Assembly: GCF_040958095.1 (NCBI RefSeq)
Contig: NC_091181.1
Coordinates: forward strand, 25,010,600 to 25,074,599
Origin: Procambarus clarkii
Taxonomy: Eukaryota > Arthropoda > Malacostraca > Decapoda > Cambaridae
Reading direction: 5' to 3'
DNA: 64,000 nt
The notes under the pieces were generated by a model. That model searched no databases. It was not told where the DNA came from and saw only the letters and a program-made list of their open reading frames with translations. This document shows, piece by piece, positions 11,035 to 22,272 of the stretch; positions within the stretch are counted from its first letter, which is position 1, and each line of letters starts with the position of its first letter. Both the position numbers and the translations under genes were made by a program.

Positions 11035-13968
11035 TATAACAGGAGACCACCAAACTTACAGGCCACCAAACTTAGATGCTTTGCTTCCATTCTGTCTATG
11101 GGATGAAATATCTAGAGCATTGAGGTCAAATAGTATTTGTGTTATGGGTGACTTTAATTTTAGTTTAATAAACTGGCTTAATAGAACAGGGAATAATGAA
11201 GTAAAAAAAATTCTAGAATTAATTGACGATTGCTTTCCTGCTTCCCTGATTGCAACACATCAACACAACACATTTAGGGGGGCTGGTAGCTGAGTGGATA
11301 ACGCTCGGGACTCGTAATCCTGTGGCCCGGGTATGATTCCCGGACTAGGCGGAAACTAATGGGCAGAGTTTCTTTCACCCTGATGCCCCTGTTATCTAGC
11401 AGTAAATAGGTACCTGGGAGTTAGATAGCTGCTATGGGCTGCTTCCTAAGGATGTGTGTGTGTTGCACAACTAGGTGAATACATTAAGTTACCAATGCAT
11501 GAAAATAATATTTTAGACTTGTGTTCATTAACAGGGAAACAGAAATTAGTGACATCGAAATAGAGAGTAAGCTAGGGAACAGTGATTACAAAGAAATCAG
11601 ATTTAGATTTAGAGAAATGGAATAGATTCGTAGGAAAAAATTCTGTTAAAGTGCCAGATTTTCAAAAAACTGATTTTATTGGCCTAAGAAATTTTTGGGT
11701 GAAATAGATTAGAAAGTCCTGGGCATGGGGGGTGGGCCGGTCTTGGAGCAAGACGTGACTCCCAGCAATCGGTGATGTAAAAAGGGATTTCAATGTGGAT
11801 TCAGAATATAACTTCCTTAAAAATATTCTATGTAAAGCATAGGAACGTTAGTATACAGTACCATTCAAATTGAATAAATCAAATAATAATGACCCAAAAT
11901 GGATAACAAAGGATCTGAAGAAACTTACAGGTAGAAAGAGCTTGGTACTAAAGGATTAAGAATGGGAAGTCAATTTAGAACAAGAATTCATCCAACTGGT
12001 TAGAAATGTTAAAAGTTGAGATGTTAAGAAAGATGTTAAGAAAAAGAAAAATTGAAAATGTTAAAAGTTAAAATGTTAAAAGTAGAATTCATTCAACTGG
12101 TTAGAAAATGTTAAAAGTAAGTGCACTTTCATAAAGAGTGCAAAAAGACAATGAGGGCAAAAAAAAAAAAAGAGGTAAGGAGGGCATGCCAAGACAAATC
12201 CTAAATGATTTTTTCAGTTATATCAAACAAAGATTAGGGAAAGGATAGGTTCATTAAAAACTGAGACAGATCAGATAACTGATAATGACGAAGAGATGAG
12301 TAGTATTTTTAATAAATATTTTATCTCTATTTACTAAAGAACTTAACATTATGCCTTCAGCCAAACAAGTCTATGTGGGTGGGGACGAGGACAGGTTGAC
12401 TAGTTCAGCAGTTACCAAGGAGGATGTTATTAAACAAATAGTGAAACTCAAGCCAAACAAATCCCCAGGGCCAGACGAAGTGTTTGCTAGGGTGCTTAAA
12501 GAACGCAAAGAGGAGCTTTGTGAGCCATTGTCTACCATATTTAATAAATCATTAGTCAGGCAGTGCCAGAGTCGTGGTAGGTTCCTAAGGTGGTTCCAAT
12601 TTTCAAGAAAGGAGATAGAATACTTGTGTCAAACTATCGGCCAATTAGCTTAATGTCTTTTGTGGGAAAGTTACTTGAATCGATAATTGCAAATACCATT
12701 CGTCTTCATCTTGAAAAATATAAATTAATAAATGATTCACAACATGATTTTACAAATCGCCATGTTCATGTTTAACAAATTTGCTATCATTTTATTCCAG
12801 CATAGTTGAGGCAGTTGATAGTGGTAAGGTTTGTGATGTTGTGTACCTTGACTTTAGCAAAGGTTTTGATACAGTGCCACATGAAAGACTGATTAAAAAG
12901 ACAGAGGTTCATGGTTTTGGGGGTGCTATATTAAGTTGGATTAGGGCATGGCTATACCAAAGGAAACAGTTAGTATAAATAAGTCAGAGTGGGAAAATGT
13001 TGTGGAGTGCCTCAAGGCTCTGTCCTGGGACCTCTGTTAATCATAATATATATAAATGATTTCATTTCAGGTTTGAGCAGCAATATTTTCAAATTTGACA
13101 ATGATACAAAAATCGGGAGGAAAATAAACACAGAAAAAGACTCGCTATCACTTCAAGACGATCTAAATATGGTTTTGAAATGGTTAAAAGATTGGCAGAT
13201 GCAGTTTAATGCTGATAACTCTAAGGTTTTGAGGCTAAGTAATGATGATAGTTACAAGATACGAGCTAGATGGTGTTGAGATTGTGAGGTCGGATTGCAA
13301 TAGTAATCTAGGAGTTATGATTAGTAAGAATTTAAAACCAAAAAATCAGTGCATAGATGTTCATAATAAAACAAATAGGACACTGGGATTTAATTATCAA
13401 AGTGTTAGTAATAAGAAACCTGGTTGTGTTGTTCAGCTATATCTTGCTTTGGTTAGGTCCCATGTAAATTATGCAGTTCAGTTTTGGTCACCGTACTATA
13501 GAATAGATATGAATTCACTAGAACGCATCCAGTGTAGGTTGATAAAGTTAATTCCACAAATTGGAACGCTGTCACATGAAGAAAGATTGACAAAGCTTAA
13601 ATTACATTATCTAGAAAGGCAAAGAATTAGAGGTGAAATAATAGATGTGTACAAGTGGATGAACGGACATAACAAAGGGAATATTAATACTGTAGTGTAT
13701 TAAAAGTATCAACACAAGACAGAAAACAAAACAATGGGTATAAATTGGAAAAAGTTTAGATTTAGGAAAGACCTGGGTAAATACTGGTTTTGTAACAGGG
13801 TTGTTGATTTGTGGAACCAATTATCACGTAACATAATAGAAGTAGGATCCCTTGATTGTTTTAAGTGTAAGTTAGACATATATATGAATGAGATCGAGTG
13901 GATATAAATCGGAGCTGCCGCGTATGGGCCGATAGGCCTTCTGCAATTACCTTTATTCTTATGTTCTT
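11035..13968 (+). mobile_element. LINE D : decayed CR1-like non-LTR retrotransposon
   Basis: Starts with YRPPNLD and CVMGDFNFSLINW (endonuclease Asp/Asn motif, about 11065-11180), is interrupted by a SINE (11277-11492), then resumes with NNILDLCSLT and LGNSDYKEIRFRF, where the SDH motif has become SDY. A poor linker (11625-12350) follows, containing a duplicated stretch gaattcat..aactggttagaa at 11985 and 12086. RT comes next in at least four frames: NKSPGPDEV, SNYRPISLMS, VYLDFSKGFDTVPH, GVPQGSVLGPL, FDNDTKIGRK. The catalytic FADD box reads FDND, so the RT is inactive. The 3' end (13918-13968), with attcttatgttcttgtg, looks like a CR1-type short-repeat tail. Confidence 0.82.
11277..11492 (+). 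mobile_element. tRNA-derived SINE (family 1, copy a) inside LINE D
   Basis: A tRNA-like head (A-box-like tagctgagtgg; B-box-like ggtatgattcc; anticodon-loop position ctcgtaa, Thr-like) is followed by the family core gggcagagtttctttcaccc, ctagcagtaaataggtacct and gggctgcttcct. The tail ends gcacaactaggtgaatac. It splits the LINE D endonuclease. A weak direct repeat (acatt / acatt(a)) flanks it. It is an older subfamily than copies b-e, with a different tail. Confidence 0.85.
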
Positions 13969-14240
13969 GTGTTTTCGACACGTAATCGAGAATTCCAGGT
14001 TCGAATCCTGGGCTGGACAAAAATGATTGGACACATTTGTTCACCTGATGCCTCTATTCACCCAGCAGTGAGTAGGTACTACAGCATGGAGTTAGTCAGC
14101 TTGTTGTGGAGTTGCATCCTAGGTAGGGTCAATAATTTGTCCGGGGGGGGGGGGGTCACCATAGAGTCAAACATGTATGGTATGAATACACACTGGCTTC
14201 CTGTCCCCAGTCACAGTGAATTATAATTATTATATATTGC
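13969..14240 (+). mobile_element. tRNA-derived SINE, family 2 (copy a), head truncated
   Basis: Begins with a partial tRNA-like head carrying a perfect B box, ggttcgaatcc (about 13999-14009). The body shares cagcagtgagtaggtact, agttagtcagcttgttgtgg, gggtcaataatt, a G run at 14142-14153 and a gaattataattatta tail with the insert at 55190-55510. It sits directly after the 3' end of LINE D and just upstream of the first RMP24-like exon. Confidence 0.7.
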
Positions 14241-14406
14241 ACAAACAGTCACAGTAAATTACCAAAATTATTAAGATCATTTCAAACCACTTAGTTTGGA
14301 AGAAGAAAGTATGCAAGATTTAATAATTTGACTTTATATTTTTATGCGTCTTGATCTTCGGTGGTCTAAGAATTCCCACTCCCGCTCAGCAATACTCTTG
14401 TTTCAG

Positions 14407-14607
14407 ATAGTGGTTATTATTTTGCTATGAGAACAGAAGATATGGAAGATGCTGGGAGCTGCAGTGAACTATTGAGGAACATTGCAGATGAATGGGCCAC
14501 TGAAGCTGCAACAGTACAATTTGCCTGGGATGTTATAGGCCAGGCTGGCAATGTGTCACTTGATGTAGCTCGCCACATTCTTGCTTCCTACAGGGCAAAG
14601 TGTTCAG
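14407..14607 (+). CDS. C18orf21/RMP24-like protein, first visible coding exon
   Basis: Preceded by a splice acceptor (ctcttgtttcag, to 14406) and followed by a donor (cag|gtgggt at 14608). The frame is closed upstream by a stop at 14367. The first Met is at 14427 with a purine at -3, so this may be the first coding exon of a transcript with a 5' UTR intron. It encodes about 60 residues ending DVARHILASYRAKCS, with the last codon split after 1 nt. The AR-x-x-L-x-x-Y pattern resembles the AR-Y-L-L-x-x-Y stretch near the N-terminus of vertebrate C18orf21. The split codon fits the exon at 31708 exactly. Identity rests mostly on the second exon. Confidence 0.6.
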
Positions 14608-15296
14608 GTGGGTCAGAGTCTAGGGCTAATGCATGCTCGAGAAAACCTGTTCATATATATCCCATTTAGAAGTACTGTACCTTTTAATTTAAAAGTGTTT
14701 GTTTGTATTTGATATTAATTAAGATTTCTATTCAGTAATTATAGAATGCACTATCATATTGACATGAAACTTAAAGGCTAAATTTTGAAGTAAAAGGTGT
14801 TTTCGATATTGAAATTAATCAAAGTAACTGTATGGTAAGATGTTCTTAGTTGCACTGTTTTATCCATTCCTATGAGTATTGTGACCTTCTGTACCTTACC
14901 TAGATTCATGGTTATTGGTGCAGGCAAATAAAATTACTGCACCAATTTTTTATTTTGTGCCACAGGGCACAAAATATGGAATCGCTATTTGTAATGCTTA
15001 AGAGTCGCTTGAGATCAATCTAGAGAAAATTCAGAATGGTCTGTTCTCAAGCCCAAGTTAACAAAACTTCTATGGGTTGCGAGCAGGAATCAGTTTAACT
15101 CTGTTGTTAAATTTAACAAGCAGTGATTTCAAAAGGGTTGTGACTTTCTGAGTTTGATTCTTCTTATTTAACTGGGTTCAGTTTGTTGGTTTTCATCTGT
15201 CTTTGCTGGAAATCAGGCAGTTTTCTTTCCCATATCTTTGGTTAGTGTTAAGATACAGGACTAGAAGTGATTTAACAAACAGATTTCCACACTGTA

Positions 15297-15724
15297 TTTT
15301 CTGGGGGAGCCCCATCGGCTCCCCGGAGCTAACCGGGCTAATATGAATGTATTAGACCCTGGCATCAGTCAATGTACATGGAGTTCTAGGCCTACCAGGG
15401 ACCATGAGCCAGAATCTGGCCCCCTCAGAGAGGCACGAGGAGCAATGGCCTATAGAAACCCCGGTGTGGTTGGAAGCATCCTATGTCTGCCATCGACCGG
15501 GTCAGGCACCCAGAAAGGTAAGCGCCCCAAAACCAACTCCTATTCTGGTTAAAATATTGCTATAGAAAGCCGAATAAGTAGACAACTCCCCAAATGAAAA
15601 CAAGCTAACAAGTATGATGTCACGACTTCACTGTGCCGCTGTCTGCGCAACCCTCCCTCCCTCCCTGGGAGGAGGGGGAGCCCCAGACCCCCTGTGCCGG
15701 CTATCCAAACACCTAGTTCTATGG
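15297..15724 (+). repeat. Left inverted terminal repeat of DIRS-1
   Basis: Begins ttttctgggggagcccc followed by its near-complement (cggctcccc), a small terminal hairpin. The body carries cctaccagggaccatgagcc, ctatgtctgccatcgacc, and a donor-like cagaaaggtaagc at about 15513-15525. It matches the reverse complement of 20365-20826 along most of its length. Confidence 0.85.
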
Positions 15725-17209
15725 CCGATGTGAACTGGTAAGGTTGTACACCTCTGGCTCCTGTTTTCCAGTTCTGTGCCTTATGGTGTGATCCTGTCTA
15801 CTAAGTGGTTTGCGAGTCAGGAGTAATTTCATAAGTATAGTACTCAGGTTGCATGCGCTTAAGGTCCCCTTCCCTAGGTGCCCTGTAAGTACTGCCCTTG
15901 GGGCTTGGGGCCACCTTCCACAAGTCACCTTGGGGTCTACCTCTGTTAGGTTTTTTGCTGCTTGGTGATTGACCGTCTTTGGAGTCAGCTGGGGTGTTTC
16001 ACGCACCACTGTTTGCCTCTGGGTAGGAGGTAGTTTTGTCACTGGTTGGGGCGCAGAGTACTGTACAGGTAGTTTTCATCTCTCATAGCGACCGGTTCTG
16101 TTCCACCTGGGCACGTTGTCCTCTTGCGGGGGTTTTCTTTCTGTTTTCCTGCCTGGTGGGGGGGGGGGGGTCTGCTCCTTGGTTTGGTCACACCCATTTA
16201 TATCTTGGTGGTCCTCCACTAGGACCACCTAGTGTACACGGCCCGGGGGTTCAGCTTTAGCAATTTGCTTGGTAACTTTGGGTGCCGGTCAGCAGTACCC
16301 TGCCTGGGCTTCCCTTTGCTAAATTACACGACTAAGGGCCCTGGGAAACCCCGCAGGGGCTCTTAGTCCAATGGATGCGACCCCTGGGTCCCCTCTCGCT
16401 TTGTGAGAGTTTGTAGGTTGCTCTGTCCCCTTGTCTCAGGGTGACACTCATTGGTTGTGCCTCCATCATGCTGCCTGTTGGGTCAGTGACACCTTCGACC
16501 CAGAGTCTTGCTAGTTTTGTTCCTTGTTCATACACCAATTCACCCAGTTCGATGATCATGATATGCGGGTGCAGGCAGCTTCAGCGTTGCATGCTTGGGT
16601 TAGGTTGCTACAACACGCTAGGTTGGTTGCTACCACCGATGCCCCAAGACTGCCCCGTTTTGGTTATGGGGACCCGGACTTCGGGGTGTTAGTCGCTTTG
16701 TGTTGGTTGGACCTGGAGGCTTTCGGCCTCCCGCATCCTGCCTCATGTGGTGTCGGAGGCCATAGAGGCTTACCTCCTGCACTTCCTTATTTAGGTATAG
16801 GAGGCGGCGCTCCTCCATTGCTCTTCGTGGATTACGCCTCCATAATGGATCCTTCTTCTTTCACATTTGGATCTTCTCCTTACTGGGTTTGTTATGAGGT
16901 TCCAGAGTCGTCCTGGCTTGAGGACTGTCCCTTTTTTCTCGTTAGAGGCGTGGCACTCGTTCTGTCGGTCCCGTGCGCTTGAGTGGTGCGAGGTTCATAC
17001 GGTGGCCCAGGTTTTCCTGGGGGGGGGGGGGGCAACTTTGAGCACCTCAATGCGTGCTTTTTCACCCCTGTTTTTCCTCGGGGTGTCGGTGTTGTGCAGC
17101 TTCATGCGCATGCTGATGCGTAAGGGGCATCAGCCCTTTCGCAGTTTGTCCCATTGAAGGGGCGATGACGAGGGGAGACTTGCTCTGTTTGCTCATGCCT
17201 GGTCCCACG

Positions 17210-18170
17210 ATTTGTGGGCCTTTCAGGTCTTTTCGTACAGCCTACGGTGGCATTGGGTGGCCCCTCCTCCTTTGGTGGGTTCGAGGTTGGCAGGGCAGGC
17301 TTCTTCTCCTGCGTTCTGTCGGGTCATCTTGGAGTGGGCTCGCTTGGGTGTGGTCGAAACGACCTTGTCCCTCCAGTGGGTTTCCCACCTGTTTCCGGTT
17401 CCGAAATGGGACTGTGCAGACCTCAGGTTCATTTTGGACTTGTCCCATCTGAACTCGTGGACTTATTGCCCCTCCTTTTGGATGACTAGTCTGGCCTAGG
17501 TCCGTCTCCTCTTGGAGCTGGGTGCTTGGATGGTGTCCCTGGACTGGGATGCTTATTCAAATTCAAATTCAAATTTTTTATTCAGGTAAAAGTACAGACA
17601 TAGAAGGTGAGTTACAAACATAAAGTTGGATTTACAGATAGAGCTAGTACAGTACATACAATACCTAAAGCCACTAATACGCATAGCATTTTTTGGCAAA
17701 ATACTATGCGCACATCCCGGTTCATCCGGGATTCAGGGATTGGCTCAGTTTTGTACTGGGATGTCAGGGTTACCGCTTTCGTTGCCTTCCATTTGGCTTG
17801 AATCTGGTACCTCGCATTTTCACATGCCTTACTTGAGTCGCGGTGGCCTGTCTGCGTCTTTTAGGGATTCGGGTTCTGGCCTATCTCGACGACTGGCTGG
17901 TGTGGGCTCAAATCTGTGTGTCTGCTCCCCAAGAATTTGGTTCTTTCCCAGCTCACTGGGTTCTGGTTCTTGGCGAATTGGAGGAAGTTCCATCTGGTTC
18001 CCTCTCAGGTTTGATCTTGGCTGGTTCTTGTGTGGGCTTCTCGGACCACTTCCTTGTTTCTCCCACCGGAGGCTCTGCATCGACGAAGGTCCCACGTTTG
18101 CCTGTTTCTGGGGGGGCTTCTGCATCACACGGTGGTTGCTCGAGAGTTTGTATGGGAGCGCGAACTTTAC
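17210..18170 (+). pseudogene. DIRS-1 reverse transcriptase relic, split by a LINE tail
   Basis: Plus-strand frames give VPKWDCADLRFILDLSHLN (about 17395-17450), then LELGAWMVSLDWDAYS (about 17510-17552, with the first catalytic Asp region LDxxDAY). After the LINE B insertion come HIPVHPGFRDWL (about 17706) and YRFRCLPFGL, then LAYLDDWLVWA (about 17880-17915), the DIRS-type YLDD box. At least two stops and a frameshift break it. Removing the 17553-17705 insert rejoins DAYS and HIPVHP. Confidence 0.82.
17553..17705 (-). mobile_element. LINE B 3'-end fragment inserted in DIRS-1 RT
   Basis: Only the last ~150 bp of LINE B, minus strand. It shares agatagagctagtacatac-type sequence and cctaaagccactaatacg with 2650-2760. 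Its tail is a microsatellite of attcaa units (17553-17575) rather than the ATT units at 2624. The extreme 5' truncation is normal for target-primed reverse transcription. Confidence 0.85.
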
Positions 18171-18349
18171 TATGATGGTCTACCCGCCAGGTCAGGTTTG
18201 GCTTTGTTGGCTCTTCTGGTTTCTTTGCGGACATCCCTTCCGCCTCTCTCGCGATCGCTGGGTTCAGCCTCCGGGGGCCGTGCGTCGGTTGCTGCATCGC
18301 CGGCATTCTCTTTGGATTTTTCAGGGTTCAGTGCCTTGGCGCCTACTCA

Positions 18350-20180
18350 AGTCCTCACTCGATGTGTTCATGGACGCGTCGTCTCTTGGCTGGGGCTTTG
18401 TGACCAGTGTTCACCAGGCCGGCCAGGGACAGTGGGGTTCGTCCTTCCATCGAGCACACAATATGGTGCGGGAGTTTGTGGCTGTGTAGATGTCGCTTCA
18501 GAGGGTTTGGGTTGCTCGCGGATCAACGATTCAGCTCCATTCGGACTGCTCCCCGGTAGTTCATTGCCTGAACCACAAGGGGGCTTGATGCGGTCCTTGG
18601 CTCTTTGGGGCTGGTCGCTTTAGGTGACTCGTCTGCTAAGTTCTCGGGGTTTGGCTTTCCTGGCCATTCATGTTTGGGGGGTGGGGGGGGGGGGAAGGTT
18701 CCAATGTCCTGGTAGACGGCCTGTCTTGGTTCATTCCCCTGTCCACAGACTGGACGGTCGACACCGACTTGTTCAGTTGGCTTTGTTGGACATATGGGCT
18801 CCCGGACGTGGACCTCTTCGTGTCGGCTTGGTCGCGGCGTCTTCCTATATATGTGTGGCACCCTTCCCCAACTGCGAGGCTGTCAGGGTTGATGCCTTCA
18901 GGCAGGGCTGGTCGAGGTGGGGTTACCTATACCTCTTCCCACCGGTTCTGCTGTTTCTCCAGGTCCTAGCCCTCTTGGAGACTTACCAAGGGAGAGTAGT
19001 CCTTCTGGCCCCTTGGTGGCTGGGCCAGCCTTGGTTTCAGGCGCTGCTTGCTTGGTGTCCAAACCTGGGAGTCTTTCCGCGGCTCCACCTCTTTCAGCAA
19101 ATCCGGCCAGTCCGTTACGTAGCTGGTTCGACCTTCTCCTCAAGTCTTCACGTCTGGTCTTTCGGACATGGGCCTATCATTACTTGTATGGTGAGCAGGT
19201 AGCTTCGTCGATGGTGTCCCACGTGCGTGCTTCATCTCGGCAGCAGTATGAAGTTTCCTGGCAGTCCTTCCGTTATTTCTTATCCCTTCATAGGTTTACT
19301 TCTGTCTCTGATGAGGTTGTCTTGTCCTTCCTTTCATGGTTGTTCCAAGACCGTCATCTTATGCCAAATACTGTCGCTACGTATCGTGCGGCGCTGGCTG
19401 GTGGAGCCGCTGCAGCTTGCGTTTGACATTGATGTTATGTCTGCACTGTTCAGCAAGCTATCTCATGCCTCGTTTCACCTCCAGTCTACTCATGCGCCGC
19501 CTGAGCCGTCCTGGTCGTTGGACCAGGTGCTTTCCTTTCTCTCTCCTCCTTGGTTTGTGGTGGCCCCCTCAGTTCAGGATTGCTTTGCGAAGGCCCTTTT
19601 CTTGTTGGCATTGGCCTCTGGGGGGTTAGGTTGGGGAGCTTATGCTCTTCTCCGGCGCAGAGGTTTTTGCTCTTTTGGTCCTGGTGGTAGGTTTATTCGT
19701 TTGCAGCCATCTCATTCTTTTCTGGTGAAGAATGACACTGCTGTTTTCAAGAGGGGCCCTTAGGTTGTTGATGCTTGGTTAGTTCAGCCGGTGGTGAATT
19801 ACATGTTGTCAGGTTGCGACTCCGCCGTTACCTACGCGCCATGGCCTCGGTGGCCGAGGATGCGCTTTGGGTTGAACCGGTTTCCCTTCTTCCCTGTTTC
19901 AGGGTTTGGGTCTCCCAGGCCGTCTGCAGGGTAAAACGGTCCAGCCAGGCTGCGGTCTATCCTCGTTCCTACGATGTTGGTAAGTTTGCTGCATTGGCTG
20001 CTGTCTTCAGTAACATGTCTTGAGCTGACATTCGGACACGGGGTTTTTGGAGGTTGAACAGGGTCCTGACCACTCATTACCTTGTCAGTGTTTCTTGACC
20101 TAGTAGGGCCTGTGTCGCTTTGGGTCGGCGGTTGTAGCCAGTTGTCTCGACTTCACGTTGAGGAGCGAGGGCCAACCGCC
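18350..20180 (+). pseudogene. DIRS-1 RNase H and tyrosine recombinase relics
   Basis: RNase H: VFMDASSLGWGF (about 18364) and LHSDCSPVVHCLNHKG (about 18535), followed by LPDVDLFVSAWSRRLP (about 18800) and a W-rich stretch. Tyrosine recombinase: SSRQQYEVSWQSFRYFLSL and MPNTVATYRAAL (about 19230-19400) form the core-binding domain; FLLALASGG (about 19605) and FLVKND (about 19720) lie in the catalytic domain. The R-H-R-Y tetrad cannot be assigned confidently because of frameshifts. The same modules recur in DIRS-3 at about 60690-61790. Confidence 0.75.
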
Positions 20181-20218
20181 TCCTGGGTAAGCCCCTCTGG
20201 TTTTTGTCTTTAGGTAAG

Positions 20219-20310
20219 TAGCCCTGTGGAGCAGACGGGGCTTTCCCCAGAAAACCAGCGTTTTATTGCATTTAATGTCATTTAATAGGCGAGACCTGGA
20301 GGCTCCCCGG
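20219..20310 (+). repeat. DIRS-1 internal complementary region (circle-junction copy)
   Basis: Reads as the reverse complement of the left terminus (gacggggctttccccagaaaa) joined directly to the reverse complement of the right terminus (gcattt..ggcgagacctggaggctcc). This is the diagnostic internal complementary region of DIRS elements, thought to template completion of the element ends through a circular intermediate. It is degraded relative to the DIRS-3 copy. Confidence 0.8.
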
Positions 20311-20364
20311 CAACCCTCCCTCCCTCCGGTTGGTGGTTTTTCGCGTGTTTTGACATCCAGCCTT

Positions 20365-20826
20365 AGAACTAGGGGTTTGGATAGCCGACGCAGGGTCTGG
20401 GGCTTCCCCTTCTCCCTCCCAGGGATGGGGGGGTTGCGCAGACAGCAGTGCAGTGACGTGGTGATGTCATGCTCGTTTGGTTATTTTCATTTGGGGGAGT
20501 TTTGTCCACTAGTTCGGCTTTCAGTAGCAATATTTTAACCAGAATGGGAGGGGGTTTGTTTTGGGTCGCTTTCCTTTCTGGGTGCCTGACCCGGTCGATG
20601 GCAGACGTAGAATGCTTCCAACCACACGGGGAGTTTCTATAGGCCATTGCTCCTCGTGCCTCTCTGAGGCAGCCAGGTTCTGGCACGTGGTCCCCGGTAG
20701 GCCTAGAACTCCATGTGCAATGACTGATGCCAGGGTCCAATACATTCATATCAGCCTGGTTAGCTCTGGGGAAGCCTCCCGGTCTCGCCCAGAAAATGGT
20801 GTTTCATTACATTCAAAGCTGATTTT
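20365..20826 (-). repeat. Right inverted terminal repeat of DIRS-1
   Basis: Reverse complement of the left terminal repeat: gtcgatggcagacgtagaat, cataggccattgctcc-type text and gtggtccccggtaggcctag. It ends in cattacattcaaagctg plus a T run at 20823-20828. Confidence 0.85.
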
Positions 20827-20828
20827 TT

Positions 20829-21060
20829 AAATTTTCTGGAACACCACAGAGTCCTGTGGTGGCTCTGTGGTGCTTGCTGCATGGCATGCTCTACCCAATT
20901 CAATCCATGCTAGGTGCTTACCAGTCATTTATAAGCCAATGGGGAAACCACAGGCCAAAACCTGGCCCCACTCTTAAGAGGTACAAGGAGCAGGGAATTG
21001 TAGTTCATGTTAACCAAGGAAAGGCCACCAGAAATTTGGCCAAATGAAAATAAATTGATG
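20829..21060 (+). repeat. Divergent DIRS-type terminal-repeat relic (subfamily 2)
   Basis: Immediately after DIRS-1, a new ttttctgga terminus starts, followed by DIRS ITR landmarks in forward order: cttaccagtcattt, ccaatggggaaaccacaggcc, aaacctggccccactcttaa, gaggtacaaggagcag. It is much more diverged than the DIRS-1 ITR and closer to the relics at 24172 and 51745. A polyA-like run lies at 21070-21087. Confidence 0.55.
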
Positions 21061-21087
21061 ACAGCAAAATTAAAAAAAAAAAAAAAA

Positions 21088-21900
21088 CATAAACAGGACA
21101 GCAAAGCCCAAGATTCATAAACCACTTGGTGATGAAGCAGTTATCATGTTAGTACCACCTGCACACACCTAAGGACTTGCATACCTTCTTTCTTGATTCC
21201 CTAACCTTGACACCTTAGTCATTTTGTCTGATGTGATGATCTATGATGCCCCAGTTACACTGCTCCTGCCGCCCCAGCACCCTTTGATCAAAGACCCGTT
21301 TTTCAGACGTGTTGTCCATCCTGGACATTGTTTTTGTCCTGTGGATGCTATTTGTGTATGTTCTATATTTTGGTGTTTGCTTCTCTCTCCTTTCCTTCCT
21401 GTCTTACCCAGCATTGTGTGTCTTTGGTCACTTCGATGTAATTCCTTGCTGGGGCAGGCCCTTCTTGGCTCTGTCTTTTCCGCGTGGGGCATTGTCAGGC
21501 AGTTGCTGCTGTGTGGCTGTTTTGTTGTGGAGTACAGCCAATGCGGAAACCTTGGGTCAGCCATTTTGCATATTGTACTTTGGGTTGAGCGAGTGTGGTG
21601 CTCTGCTGGCTTCCTGTTTTCTTTGAATGCTCTTGGGAGTTTGCTAGACTGTTCCTAGGTTGTTTGGTAGGAGAGGTACAGTATTTAAACTGATGTTTCC
21701 TGCTGCCCTCTGTTTCTCTAGAGCAGCATTTCTTAACCTTTGTACCCTTGAAGTAATTCCAGGTCGTACTTTAAACATATGGATATCATTGTCATCTGAA
21801 AGGAAACGATTACTGTCCTTGCTCTTGATACAGTACTGGTTAAATGATACAATTAAACACAAACATTACTCAAAAAATACCTTTGCATAGGATTAGAATT
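21088..21900. other. Unassigned intronic stretch, T-rich and DIRS-like in base use
   Basis: No gene supported. 21240-21650 has the G/T-rich codon-like texture of the DIRS internal regions but no motif I can name. 21660-21900 is ordinary AT-rich sequence. Confidence 0.3.
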
Positions 21901-22008
21901 AAGCCATGATGCACGTCGGACCCTGTAGACTGAAAAGTGTCTCCCTCAATGGAAGGAAACCGAGCCTTAACCACCATGCTGCGCCGAGTTTATTGTGAAA
22001 TTCCCCGG

Positions 22009-22272
22009 AGCCGGTCGGGAGCCGGTCGGCTGAGCGGACAGCACGCTGGACTTGTGATCCTGTGGTCCTGAGTTCGATCCCAGGCGCCGGCAAGAAACAT
22101 TGGGCAGAGTTTCTTTCACCCTATGCCCCTGTTACCTAGCAGCAAAATAGGTACCTGGGGTGTTAGTCAGCTGTCACGGGCTGCTTCCTGGGGGTGGAGG
22201 CCTCGTCGAGGACCGGGCCGCGGGGACACTAAAAAGCCCCGAAATCATCTCAAGATAACCTCAAGATAACCC
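22009..22272 (+). mobile_element. tRNA-derived SINE, family 1 (copy b)
   Basis: The tRNA-like head starts gagccggtcggctgagcgg (A box) with B box gttcgatcccagg at about 22074. The core has gggcagagtttctttcaccc and ctgttacctagcagc, then cgaggaccgggccgcgggg, and a tail of repeated ctcaagataac units. The head is partly duplicated (gagccggtcgg at 22009 and 22019). Confidence 0.92.

Larger units (their letters stand above)
15297..20826 (+). mobile_element. DIRS-1 : DIRS1-like tyrosine-recombinase retrotransposon, nearly full length, decayed
   Basis: About 5.5 kb, with inverted terminal repeats of roughly 430-460 bp (15297-15724 and 20365-20826) and an internal complementary region at 20219-20310. 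Coding relics in order: a gag-like region (16524-16720, FDDHDMRVQAASALHAWVRLLQ), RT (17210-18170), RNase H (18350-18480), then a tyrosine recombinase (19200-20180). All are broken by stops and frameshifts. DIRS elements replicate by reverse transcription and integrate as circles by tyrosine recombinase rather than a DDE integrase, so no target duplication is expected and none is seen. DIRS1-like elements are known from decapods. A LINE B tail is inserted at 17553-17705. Confidence 0.88.

Noticed and set aside
1..13968. Host genes in the left end
   Set aside because: All long frames carry endonuclease or RT motifs of LINEs.
16036..19763. Many overlapping 60-190 residue frames in DIRS-1
   Set aside because: Most are other-frame shadows. 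Only segments with gag, RT, RNase H or recombinase motifs were kept.
22009..22090. Functional tRNA genes at the tRNA-like heads (also 11277, 28046, 28628, 35383, 63340-63430)
   Set aside because: Each head runs directly into a shared SINE body and tail, the cloverleaf is imperfect, and no RNA polymerase III terminator follows the head.
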